Of a stretch of DNA of 64,000 bases, positions 1-10,104 are shown piece by piece; the first letter of the stretch is position 1, and each line of letters starts with the position of its first letter. Below the pieces are notes generated by a model, which did not search any database, was not told the origin of the DNA, and worked only from the letters and a program-made list of their open reading frames with translations. The translations under genes were made by a program, and so were the position numbers. This DNA comes from Impatiens glandulifera (taxonomy: Eukaryota > Streptophyta > Magnoliopsida > Ericales > Balsaminaceae), in contig NC_061863.1 of assembly GCF_907164915.1 (NCBI RefSeq), positions 25,153,710 to 25,217,709 on the forward strand, given 5' to 3'.

Positions 1-28
1 TTCTAACCGAATACCTTTTGGCATTCAG

Positions 29-2394
29 AAACTAACCAGGAACTTATAATGGTTCAAGGAGGTGTTAGATTGTTGTCCTTGACAGCTGCCAATGCTAGGG
101 ATCCTCAGACTCTTCGCATGGTTGCTGGAGCCATAGCTAATCTTTGTGGCAATGGCAAGTATTCTACCCATGTTGAGTATCCATATTACTCAACTCAATT
201 CTATCCATAGTTAGTATGGTTTGAGTTCTATGTTCTAACCCAATTTATTTTACTTCAATCCATAGTTGAAACGGATTGAAAGTAAATCCTTTTTACACAA
301 TTTAATATGCTTAACACATTTAACAATTAAATCCCTTAAGTACTCAATAGTTACTGCCTAATAATTTTTTTCATTGTAAAACACACTACCTAATAAGTGG
401 TTACTTTTAAAACTCCATTTTGTAAATTAGTTAATGGTAATTATTTTGAAAATTAAATAAATATATTAACAAATAACAAATAAATCTAGAAGAGAGTATT
501 AAAGATGAGCTTTTACAAAAGAGTGAAATTATCTAGTTGCACAATCGTTCTATGGGTATGTGGCGTCCTGTCGTGTCTTAATTTTCTTTTTCATGTCATT
601 GGGGTTATTTAGGACTGTTTATTGCAGTTATAACCAACAATTACGAGATTTTTCCTTGTAGATAAGTTGCAGGCGAAATTAAGAGCTGAAGGTGGTCTTA
701 AGGCATTACTAGAGATGGTCAAATCCAGGCATCCTGATGTTCTTGCTCAAGTTGCCCGAGGCATTGCAAATTTTGCAAAATGCGAGTCCAGGGCATCTTC
801 TCAAGGTTAGCTGATAATTAGAGACAACAATGTCTGTGAAATATCTTTATTTTGTGAACTTGAAATCTAAACAATTTCTTCTGCAATTTTTGTGTTAAAT
901 ATGGACTACAATCTGAATTGGCCGAAAACAAAATATAGATTAAGATCTTAAGCGCAGTGTTTGATCAGTGCATCTTCCATTTTGAACACAAAATCGGATT
1001 TTAAGCTTGCAAAAACTTTTACTAAAAAATAATTTCATGGAATAAATCAGTCATTCTCATTGAAATTCTAATTCTAAAGTATCTAGATAAGAAATCTAAT
1101 TTATTTTCTCCATCTCAGCTCAGCATAGAGCAGTAACATTTGTTAAATAATTTTAAACTGTCAAGAACAATTTTATTCTATGTTTGTTTCACTAAAAAAT
1201 AGAATTAGAACTTGTTCCATTTACACTGTTTGGTCAAAATTGTATTGAATTACAATTTCATGGAATAAATCAGTCATTCTCATTGAAATTCTAATTCTTA
1301 AGTATCTAGATAAGAAATCTAATTTATTTCCTCCATCTCAGCTCAGCATAGAGTAGTAACATTTGTTAAATAATTTAAACCGTCAAGAACAATTTTATTC
1401 AATTTTGGTGAATTATTTTATTTAAATTATAAATATAATTTTAAGTTGTCTTTTATTACTTGTTTTCTAAAGAACATTAATTTAATCTTGATGTACTTGT
1501 TCATTTATGTGATTTACAAAAAAATGAATAGGAAGGAAAGTAAAAATAAAATAATATTAAAGGAGACATAAAAGTTTGTCAAGTATTGTATTTCTAGAAG
1601 TTTATCCAAACATAGTATATGATATACAATTTGAATCTAATTCGCTAGAAAAACTGAATTGATTTTTTAAATCAAATTCTAATTTGATTTAAGGTAAACA
1701 AAACAACCTTGCATTGGACGATAATACTATCTTTAATAGGAGATGACTTATGCGATTACGATGGTGTCTTCCCTTTTTTCTCCTTTTCTGACAATGGTGG
1801 GGGTACTATCTTATGGATTGGTCAGAGACTAGGCATTTTCAATGTCTTTTGAGATCCTTGGCTCTTGTGTTTGAGTTTGATAGGTGAAATAGTATCTTAG
1901 GGTACTTTCTCATTTGCTTTGGGTTATTTTACCCTTATAAGGGGACTTTCCTTCTCTTTTGTTTCATTTTGTTGAATCTGATGTTGGTACCAGGTAGCAA
2001 GAGTGGGAAGTCTCTGCTGATTGAGGACAATGCACTTCCATGGATCATGAAAAATGCTAACAATGATGGTTCCCCTATTAAGCGTCACATTGAACTCGCG
2101 CTTTGCCACCTGGCACAACATGGTAAATACCCTCCATTTCATCTTATATATAAACCTAACCCACCCAGAGTAGCTTAAGTAACGGTCTAAAACAAGATAC
2201 AATTTATATATTTTGTTTCAGAAGTAAATGCTAAAGACATGATTGGGGAAGGTGCATTATGGGAGCTAATTCGAATTTCCCAAGAGTGTTCAAGAGAGGA
2301 CATTAGGACATTAGCACGAAGAACCTTAACGTCAAGCCCATCATTCCAGGGTGAGCTGAAACGCCTGAGGATAGAATATCCATGGAATCATTGA
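29..2394 (+). CDS. ARK: Armadillo-repeat kinesin (ARK-type), C-terminal exons, 5' partial
   Basis: Four exons join in frame: 29-154, 662-805, 1994-2122 and 2222-2394, stop TGA at 2392-2394. The product is about 190 residues of armadillo repeats, including PQTLRMVAGAIANLCGN, RHPDVLAQVARGIANFAKCE, GKSLLIEDNALPWIMKNA and RHIELALCHLAQHE, ending RIEYPWNH. These match the C-terminal ARM domain of plant ARK kinesins (Arabidopsis ARK1-3). ARKs carry an N-terminal kinesin motor, a coiled coil and C-terminal ARM repeats, and act on microtubules in growing cells; only the ARM end is in the window, so the motor and start codon lie upstream. All three internal introns are phase 1. The first has a GC donor, the other two GT-AG. 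No frameshift or premature stop is seen, so the gene is likely functional. Which paralogue (ARK1, 2 or 3) is uncertain. Confidence 0.93.
155..661 (+). other. GC-AG intron of the ARK gene
   Basis: The upstream exon reads LCGN and ends AATG; the next begins ATAAG after ...TTGTAG, giving the family's N-D-K-L-Q order. The only junction that keeps this reading puts the donor at 155-156, where the sequence is G|GCAAGT. The donor is therefore GC, with a strong AAGT extension, paired with a normal AG at 660-661. GC-AG introns are a known minor class (around 1% of plant introns). Confidence 0.85.
1031..1400 (+). repeat. Direct duplication of ~148 bp inside ARK intron 2
   Basis: Copy 1 spans 1031-1178 and copy 2 1254-1400. 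Both begin AATTTCATGGAATAAATCAG and end CAAGAACAATTTTATTC, differing at only a few positions. They are separated by 75 bp. The intron runs 806-1993 with GT at 806-807 and AG at 1992-1993. No terminal inverted repeats or coding content are visible, so this looks like a local duplication and not an inserted element. Confidence 0.85.
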
Positions 2395-3110
2395 AGAAGA
2401 TGGGTGCTGGATTTTTGGTTAAGGTGTGTGTGTCTTCATTGCTTGAAGTGAATTTTCTTATAAATTGGGTCAATTGTGCTTTAGGAAATTTCATTTATTA
2501 TTGTTGTTATGCATCTAGGTGAGAGGATATTTTATTTTTTACCATTCTTTGATCATGTTATTGGGTTTATACATACTACTTATTAATAACTTTCTGATGT
2601 GTATATATTTGGTTTAAGTAATAGAAAGAGAGACTTTGAGTGCAAATTGTGATTTTGACTAGTGTAAACATTAATTAGGTTTTATGTTTATTTTTACCAT
2701 TTACATAGTATTGCTATTTTTTTCTTCCAAACAGTTTTATTACCTATTGAACATTTTATTTCTGGGAATGCAAAACCAAATTGTATTCCATAATCTGAGT
2801 CAATCATGTTAGAATGTAGAGAAGAAACTTACTTAGGGTGAGTTCAAATGAAAAGTGTTTGGACTTGCTATTCTTAAAGAAAATGAATATATTCTTAATA
2901 ATAATATATTGATGATTGATCAGAATCTCTATAAAATATATCTAACTATTTTAATTAAAGAAGATGTGAAATATTGTATTGAATTTACATAGTATTAGTT
3001 AAAGTGAAAAGTGTTGCCTCGTAAATCAAAGATTTTGAGTTCTCCATTAGTTGGTAATTTATTGAAGTAAATTTGTAAACCATTTTTTTATTCATCCCAA
3101 GTTATATTTC
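2395..3110. other. ARK 3' UTR and AT-rich intergenic DNA
   Basis: The first few hundred bases after the ARK stop must hold the 3' untranslated region and polyadenylation site, but no unique signal can be chosen in this AT-rich sequence. No coding pattern, RNA gene or element boundary is seen. Confidence 0.5.
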
Positions 3111-3638
3111 TGTAAAATTATCTCTCAAATATAAAAAATCAGTAGCAATTCAATCCATTAATCTAATTAATTTGCTACTATAAATGGTAATAATATCATT
3201 ATTATTTTATATTATTAGATTAGTTTCCTTATAAATTCAATTTAATGTATATATAATAGACATAACTTATATATACATTAGTTAAAATACATAAGTTATG
3301 TCTATTATATCTCTCAAATATGGAAAGTCAGTAACAAATCAATCAATCGGATGTAAGGAATGTTTTATGTTCATTATGACCAAATCTTTCCTTGCTTTAA
3401 TTCTATCCTTGGTCTTTTCTTTGAAATTCATTAAAGTTCCCAACAAACTATCACATATATTCTTCTCAATATGCATTACATCCAAATTATGTCTCATCAC
3501 AATTTATGATATTGTGATAATATCTCAAGATATATTATTTTATATTTTAATAATATTATCATAATTTATAGTAACAAATCAATTAGACTAATTGATTGAT
3601 TTGTTACTGACTTTCAATATTTGAGAGATAATTCTACA
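3111..3638. mobile_element. 528-bp inverted-repeat element with 5-bp target duplication
   Basis: The left end reads TGTAAAATTATCTCTCAAAT and the right end is the inverse complement of TGTAGAATTATCTCTCAAAT. The terminal inverted repeats run about 65 bp each (3111-3178 and 3571-3638) with roughly 10-15% mismatches. ATTTC lies directly outside both ends (3106-3110 and 3639-3643), consistent with a 5-bp target duplication. A third copy of the terminal sequence lies inside at about 3307-3347. No coding capacity. The same terminal sequence opens the LTR-like units at 3717-4733, so this may be two such ends joined head to head. Confidence 0.65.
3251..3310. repeat. Perfect 20-bp inverted repeat (hairpin)
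   Basis: ATATAATAGACATAACTTAT at 3251-3270 is exactly complementary to 3291-3310, with a 20-base loop. It lies inside the 3111-3638 element next to the internal copy of its terminal sequence and probably marks an internal junction. Confidence 0.85.
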
Positions 3639-3716
3639 ATTTCATTAATAATAAAATCAACAAAGTTATTATGGATGATAAAATCATCATTAATGTTATA
3701 AGTTCAAATAGGATTA

Positions 3717-4890
3717 TGTAGAATTATCTCTCAATCTTCCTAGCCCAAGGGGAGACCTAATCGCCTAAGTTGCCCAACCCAAGGAATATTCTAGTTAAGG
3801 AAGAAATATTCTAATTTAAGAAGGGATATTTAGTTAAGAAAGTAACATTCTAAGTGACAAGAGCCAAGAAGCAAGAGTCAAGTGCCAAGAGCAAAGATTC
3901 AAGAACTCTTTCCAAGTGGACTTTCGAAGAACTATGTGGCAAGTTGGGTACTCTCAGCATCTTTTACCCAACTTGAGGGGAGTGTAGAATTACTTCTCAA
4001 TATTTCTAACCTAAAGGGAGGTCCAATCGTCTAAGTAGGCCCAACCCAAAGAATATTCTAGTTAAGGAAGAAATATTCTAATTTAAAAAAGGATATTCTA
4101 GTTAAGGAAGGAATATTCTAAATTAAGAAGAGATATTATAGTTAAGAAATAAATATTCTAGGTTAAGAAGGGATATCTTAAATTAGTGTAATTAATTTTA
4201 ATTGGAAGACAATTCCTAAATTAGTACGTCATAAATCTTATAAATATCTCAAAGGTATTACATTGTAATCATCAAGTACAAGAAATAAACACACTAGCAA
4301 TATAAATCTGTAGAATTATCTCTCAACCTTCCTAGCCAAAGGGGAGGCCCAATTGCTTAAATAGCTCAAATTCTAGGTTAAGAATGAATATCTTAAATTA
4401 GTGTAATTAATTTAAATTGGAAGGCAATTCCTAAATTAGTACATCATAAATCCTATAAATACCTCAAAGGTATTACATTGTAATCATCTAGTACAGAAAT
4501 AAACACACTAGCAATATAAATCTATAGAATTATCTCTCAACCTTCCTAGCCAAAGGGGAGGCCCAATCGCTTAAGTAGGTCAAATTATAAGTTAAGAAGG
4601 GATATCTTAAATTAGTGTAATTAATTTTAATTGGAAGACCATTCCTAAATTAGTAGGTCATAAATCCTATAAATACCTCAAAGGTATTACATTGTAATTA
4701 TTAAGTACAAGAAATAAACACACTAGCAATATAATAAAATTATTTCTCAACCTTCCTAGCCAAAGTGGAGGCTCAATCGCTTAAGTAGGTCAAATCCAAT
4801 GAATATTCTAGTTAAGGAAGATGTATTGTAATTTAAGAATGGATATTCTAGTTAAGGAAGGGATATTCTAATTTAAGAAGTTGACTGATT
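3717..4890 (+). repeat. Tandem array of LTR-like units (TRIM-like)
   Basis: Five units open with TGTAGAATTATCTCTCAA or a close variant, at 3717, 3983, 4309, 4523 and about 4733. Units C and D are 214 and 210 bp. Units B-D share CCTATAAATACCTCAAAGG, a plausible TATA region, and then AAATAAACACACTAGCAATA. Within units are short repeats of the type ATTCTAGTTAAGGAAGG. The TG start, TATA region and head-to-tail sharing resemble LTRs of terminal-repeat retrotransposons in miniature. No gag or pol is present. Assignment as a TRIM is inference. Confidence 0.6.
3975..3982 (+). other. Candidate polypurine tract before an LTR-like unit
   Basis: GAGGGGAG directly precedes TGTAGAATTA at 3983, within CAACTTGAGGGGAG. 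This is the arrangement of a plus-strand priming site at a 3' LTR of copia-type elements, and it supports reading the units as LTRs. Confidence 0.55.
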
Positions 4891-4920
4891 CTAATCCATG
4901 ATTCACTTAGTTAGAGGAGT

Positions 4921-5008
4921 GACTCTTGGCTCTTGGCTCTTGTCACTTGGGACTTGGCTCTTGATACTTGGCTCTTGACACTTGACACTTGACACTTGGC
5001 TCTTGGAA
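4921..5008. repeat. Short tandem repeat CTTGGCTCTTG / CTTGACACTTG
   Basis: About ten imperfect copies of a 7-11 base unit (CTTGGCT, CTTGACA). The reverse complement of the same motif occurs at about 3856-3905 (CAAGAGCCAAGAAGCAAGAG), inside the first LTR-like unit. The flanking cluster is therefore partly an inverted duplication. Confidence 0.75.
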
Positions 5009-5341
5009 CTTTTGAAGTGAAATATATTAATTTTGGATAGATGAAATGCTAGAAGAAATATGTCGAGACGCGAACATTTACAAATTCGGCTGAGATATAA
5101 AGTGCAATTTTGAAATGATCTCCCACTTGTTTAACATAGTGGATGATAAAATAGAGATAAAAAAATACTTAGGAAATATGAGATAATATAATCATTTGAG
5201 TTCTCTTCCAATGACTATTTCCACCATTGGAGGAGGTAGCGAAAAATTGTGAACAAGTTCTTTCAAAATGGAAAAACCTACTTTGATATCATGTAGAAGT
5301 TTTAGAGAGAGAAATATGTAGAGATTTATATTGGTAGTGTG

Positions 5342-6396
5342 TAGGGGTGTTCAACCGGCCGGTTAATCGGTTAACCGGTTAAACGGTTCCGGTTAATACC
5401 GGTTTTGACTTTTATTTTACAAACCGGTTAACCGGCCGTTAATGGTATCGGTTTTACCGGTTTTGTTTCTACCGGTTTTGATCGGTTCTGGCCGGTTAAC
5501 CGGGTTTAAACAGAAACCGATAATTCAATTTTTTAAATTAAATAATAAATTTATAAAATATATTTTTTTAAAATTATTATTTGCACTTTTCTATTATACT
5601 ATTCTCCATCATTTCTTGTCTCTATTATAATATATTATATTATTATTATAATATAATATAAATATATTATAATAATATATTTTATTGATATATTTAGAAA
5701 TATGTTATAATATATAATTTTATTGTAACAATATAATATATTTTATACCTATTCTGTTAGGTTTTTATATGTTCCTTGAGTAAATTCAAATTCATTATGT
5801 CGATTAGTTTTTGACCAACCAAGTATAAGCGAATATGATTGAATCCCCTTTTTAACCGATAAAACGGGAAGTGGAATCGGTAATTATAAATTTATAATAT
5901 ATAACTTTGATTTTATGTGTTTTCGTGTTGGACGTGTTGGAGAGAAAGTTAAAACATGAAGTGAAGGTTGAACTTTGAAGACATCAAATTTTAATTTGCT
6001 CAACTATTTTGATTTTGTTTATTTATAATTCCACGTTATCTCGTATCGTTATAAAAACAATTTTACATATTTTAATGAAATTATTTCAATTTGTTTTTAT
6101 TTTATTTTTGTAAAACTTTATATAGATTATAATGTTTTTTTAAAATTATTCTATAAAAATTATTTATAAAATAACTAATACAAATTATAAAATATAAAAT
6201 ATATAATTAAATTATTAACGGTTTACCGGTTAAACCGTTAGAAAAATAGGGAAACCGAAAACCGAACCGTTTAACCGGTAAAAAACCGATTAATCAGAAC
6301 CGCTAGAATTAGTTAACCAATAAACCGCTAAAATGAAACCGGTTAACTATCGGTTCGGTTGGGTTACCGGTTTTTCGGTTTTTTTGCACAGTCCTA
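5342..6396. mobile_element. Non-autonomous hAT element, 1,055 bp, with 8-bp TSD
   Basis: The element begins TAGGGGTGTTCAACCGG and ends in the inverse complement of TAGGACTGTGCAAAAAAACC. GTAGTGTG lies directly outside both ends (5334-5341 and 6397-6404): a perfect 8-bp target duplication, the hallmark of the hAT superfamily. Subterminal regions on both sides are packed with CCGGTTAA/TTAACCGG motifs, typical of hAT subterminal transposase-binding repeats. The centre is about 85% A+T and has no transposase. It is inserted inside an inverted LTR-like unit. Confidence 0.85.
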
Positions 6397-6728
6397 GTAG
6401 TGTGTTTATTTTTGTACTTAATGATTTCAATGTAATACATTCGAGGTATTTATAAAACTTATGATGTACTAATTTAGGAATTGTCTTTCAATTAAAATTA
6501 ATTACACTAATTTAAGATATCCCTTCTTAACCTAGAATATTCCTTCCTTAACTACAATATTCCTTCTTAAATTAAAATATCCCTTTCTTAACTATAATAT
6601 CCCTTTCTTAACTACAATATCCCTTCTTAAATTAGAATACATCTTCCTTAACTAGAATATTCCTTGAGTTGGCCTACTTAAGTGATTGGGCTTCCCTTGG
6701 ACTAGGAAGATTGAGAGATAATTCTACA
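6397..6728 (-). repeat. Inverted LTR-like unit, split by the hAT insertion
   Basis: Read on the - strand this matches the units at 3983-4733: it starts TGTAGAATTATCTCTCAA at 6728 and runs through the TAAATTAGTGTAATTAATTT block and the ATTACATTG block to GTGTGTTTATT. The missing end of the unit lies left of the hAT at about 5305-5341 (GTAGAGATTTATATTG). Removing the hAT and one TSD copy restores a continuous unit. Confidence 0.75.
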
Positions 6729-6907
6729 TATTAATATTGCAGACTCTTGTATTTTTTAACGAGCCAAGGACATCACTTCGAATGAGTTATTTGAGCCTAC
6801 TTAGGCGTTTGTACCCTTTTTGGGTTAGGAAGATTGAGAGATAATTCTACGGATTAAGATTGCGGACTCTTACATTTTTTAATGAGCCAAGAACATCACT
6901 TCGAATG
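6702..6907. repeat. Two-copy tandem duplication, ~123-bp period
   Basis: AGGAAGATTGAGAGATAATT recurs at about 6704 and 6828. In both copies it is followed by GACTCTT, a T-rich run, GAGCCAAG and CATCACTTCGAATGA. It extends the inverted LTR-like block and looks like a second, diverged subtype of the same unit. Confidence 0.75.
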
Positions 6908-7285
6908 AAACGTGCCATAGTCAATCATAATGATTTAAAAATAACTCTTTGAAGCCGAGAAGGATCACATCCATAATTGCATATTCCTTCGGTTGGAAGA
7001 ACTAGATGATTCTCGGTCACACGACAACTTGGAGTAACTTCATCACGTAGACAAGTATTTTCTAGAAAATAATAGACAAGTTCAACTTTCTTCATCAAAA
7101 TCTTTGTAATATTGACATAGTCGAACATCTTTAAAAGTTTCATCTCCCTTAGCTTTCTTAGCAATAGCTTCTCATGTTGAACTTGATTTTGATTCGATTT
7201 CTGAAAAAAGATTTGATCTGCGTAAATTGAGATTTTTGTAGATAGGGTTGGTTAAGATCGGAGAAGGACATCTTCTCTTCTAGCC
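6908..7285. other. Intergenic DNA without a supported gene
   Basis: A 79-codon open frame lies on the - strand (6925-7164) but has no recognisable motif and sits next to repeat debris. No start context or homologous domain supports it. Confidence 0.4.
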
Positions 7286-7340
7286 TAAATTAAATGGTTA
7301 AGTGTGTTTGCGGGCTACATACTTAGTCCGAAAAAAAAAA
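7286..7340 (+). repeat. SINE-like 3' end with poly(A)
   Basis: AAATGGTTAAGTGTGTTTGC followed by GGGCTACAT leads into a run of ten A at 7331-7340. The same block occurs on the - strand inside the SINE-like sequence at 45195-45355. This is probably a 5'-truncated copy of that family. Confidence 0.5.
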
Positions 7341-9740
7341 CTCTTCATTAATGTTTAAATATATACATTTATGTATACAATGGCATAAGACAATAAATAA
7401 AATAAGAACCATTTAAACTCTAATGAGATCAAATAAAAAAATAAACAAAAACATGAATAAATGGGATAGAATTGAACATGATTAATTTTGTTTTTCTTGT
7501 GCCAGCGACCGTAAAGGCTGTTTAACATACCTCGTTGAATAAGGATCGAGACAATTGTAGTTTAGATCTTCAGGAAACAATCATGGGCATTTTAGATTTT
7601 TGTATCTTTTGTAAGTTAAGGGTAAAAAATCAAAATCTAATAGAAAGGTTTAATGGTAAAATTGAATCAGTTCATGAACAAAAAATAAATTTCAGCTTTA
7701 GAATTAGGCAAACTGAAAGTTCAAGATCATAATTGAACAAAATAAAATGTCCAGAATTAGTTTTAGGAAAACCAAAACACTACAAGCTTGACTAATGAGA
7801 GGTATTTTGACATTTGGGTTTATAAACATTTTCACCCAAAATTGACCTAGCATCTTATTATTTTTATCAATCAAATCACTTTATTTATCTAAATAAAACA
7901 TCAAAATAATATTAAATATAAAAAAATATTATAATAATTTAACTAACTAAAAACCTAAATAACATAATTTTTTTTTATAAAATAATTTTTTTTTTTTGAA
8001 AAACTCCAAATAACCATCATCAAACCTGGAACAGTTGGAAAAATATTTAATTTATATTATTTTATTTAATTAAGTAAAAGACCTAATCTTTAGAACCTGG
8101 CTCACATGATTGCTTTTAAATAAAATCTATTATATGAAAAAGAAATTAATGAAGATGTTAATTCGAAGCATATATTTTTTTTAAATAATTTAATTGTCTC
8201 TCTTTTATGCTAAAGTTTATCGTATATGACTATCTCTTAGGGTTGTCTCTTAAGATAGAACAAATCTAATAGTGAGGGTTCAAAGAAAATTATCGAGTGA
8301 AGAACTCGAATAACACTTGCTAACTATAACGAATAATCAAAAGTAAAAAAATATCTTTTAAATTTCGAGTGATATGAATGAAGGGGGGAGAATATATATA
8401 TATATATATATTGGAACGAATTAAACAATTAAATAAAATTATAAAACGTTTATTTACCTTGGTAATAAATATTGTCCATTAATTGACATCAATTAGTACC
8501 TAACTAATTAACATTTTTGCATATACATTCAAGGATATGTATTAGTCAAAGCTAATTAAAACAAATATTTGTTATAATATTATTTCTTTAATTTTTAATT
8601 AGGTATTAAATATCAATTAATAATTAATTATATATTTTCAGTTAATTGATTTTAATACCCCTCATTATTATTTTCCTTCATTAATAAAATTAATTTATTT
8701 GTATCAGGTTCATCCCATTTTTAAATTTTAAATGTTCCTTTTATCAAAAATAATTTAAAAGTCTAACCTAGGTCAAAATATAAGTCTTCTCAATTTTGGG
8801 CAATGCCCATCTCCATTACTTCCAAGGCCAAATTTTGTCAAAAACAATTCAAAAGTCTAATTTAGGAGAGAAAATAAGTGTTTTGAGGCTTATTTCTTCG
8901 TTATTAATTTGTCTCTAGAATGGGTAAAATCTCACAAATAAAAGAAATTCAAAATCTTAAATTTAGCTCAACAAGACTGTGGTTAGATAGGCCTTGCCTT
9001 TATTTAACCAATGGAATAATTAATCTCAAGAGTACCTATACCTAATTTTCGTGGAGAAAATATAGGGATCCATTGGACTGCTAATCTAGATTTTTAATCC
9101 TACACTAAAACGCTTAAGTTGTAAGAAAATATTTAATATCACGTTGAATTTGGAAAAACCAAAGGTTCCTATCTAATAATCCAGAACTTTTGCAAGGCTC
9201 AAATAACACATTGACTTGTCATTATGTTACAACATAAAAACAAATCTTTTTACTTGATTGATTGATTTTTATTATTTGGGAGATTTTCTCCAAACATTCT
9301 TCTCGATAAATTATTGTAATGGGTTTGTGGTGTGAGACATTTATGGAGATTTCTAGATTCACTTTAACTTTTCTTCTAATTCATAGAGTTTGATTCTAAA
9401 AAATAACAAATGAATGAACCTAAAGATTGTCCATTGTGAACCCTCTCATATTTTATCCCATTTTTTTTCATTATGCTTAATATTTTGTTTTTGTTAATTA
9501 ACAACTAATATTGGTTATTTTTCTTTCATTTTGGTTATCGTCTTTACTAATTTGTTCTAATTTATTAAGATAGTTTTAAGTGATAATATTTTTATTGAAG
9601 AGATCAAAGTTCATTGCTTTTGTTCTCACTATTAAAGTCTTAAATTGAAGACTTGAAGTTGGTCTTAAATTACCTTTTATTTCTGAAAGAAAAATAGTCA
9701 AGTTTGAAAGAAATTTTCAACCTCTTTCAAATATGAATCT
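7341..9740. other. AT-rich intergenic DNA
   Basis: No gene, RNA or element boundary could be supported. The stretch contains an (AT)n microsatellite at about 8392-8411. An open frame of 65 codons at 7535-7732 shows no known motif and no splice or promoter context. Confidence 0.5.
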
Positions 9741-9741
9741 A

Positions 9742-9819
9742 TCTAATTTCGAAGAATTCAGAAGGGAAGAACATACATAGCTAATTCTGAAGAATTCAGA
9801 ACGGAAGTACATACATAGC
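9742..9819. repeat. 39-bp tandem duplication
   Basis: Two adjacent copies share GAAGAATTCAGAA, GGAAG and ACATACATAGCT. The differences between them suggest an old local duplication. Confidence 0.8.
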
Positions 9820-9885
9820 TACAATCATTGCTAGACTAACTTTCAGTGAGAAAAAAACTATTGTTGGACTTTTCTTATGTACCTA

Positions 9886-9935
9886 TTGGAATTTTAAACT
9901 AATTCCATTAAATAAATAGAAATGAGATTTGGATA
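9886..9935 (+). repeat. Copia LTR-start fragment
   Basis: TTGGAATTTTAAACTAATTC and the following ~28 bases (CATTAAATAAATAGAAATGAG) match 33740-33790 almost base for base. There the sequence is preceded by TG and follows a copia RNase H remnant. The element body is absent here, so this is a fragment. Confidence 0.55.
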
Positions 9936-9945
9936 AATATTTCAG

Positions 9946-10104
9946 TTGAACCCGATAATCGATTCAGGTACTTTGTCAAGTTTGTTGTGTAGTGATTCTA
10001 ATGCTGAATCATTACTAGATTCGTTGTACCTTGAGAGACAGTCATCTGCGATAAACTCCAGAACAAGAGAAGACGGTGATACTGTTTTAAGGGAAATGTG
10101 CTAA
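9946..10104 (+). CDS. Possible orphan 3' exon, 52 codons
   Basis: A splice-acceptor-like ATATTTCAG at 9937-9945 is followed by an open frame of 52 codons ending TAA at 10102-10104. It contains SGTLSSLLCSDSNAESLLDS, then YLERQSS, and ends REMC. The composition (many Ser, Leu and acidic residues, non-AT-biased codons) differs from the surrounding AT-rich DNA and looks coding. The family is not recognised and no upstream exon was found. It may be the end of a decayed gene or a chance frame; a copia LTR fragment abuts it upstream. Confidence 0.35.
   Translation: MNPIIDSGTLSSLLCSDSNAESLLDSLYLERQSSAINSRTREDGDTVLREMC

Noticed and set aside
6925..7164. 79-codon - strand open frame
   Set aside because: No motif, no splice or promoter context, next to repeat debris.
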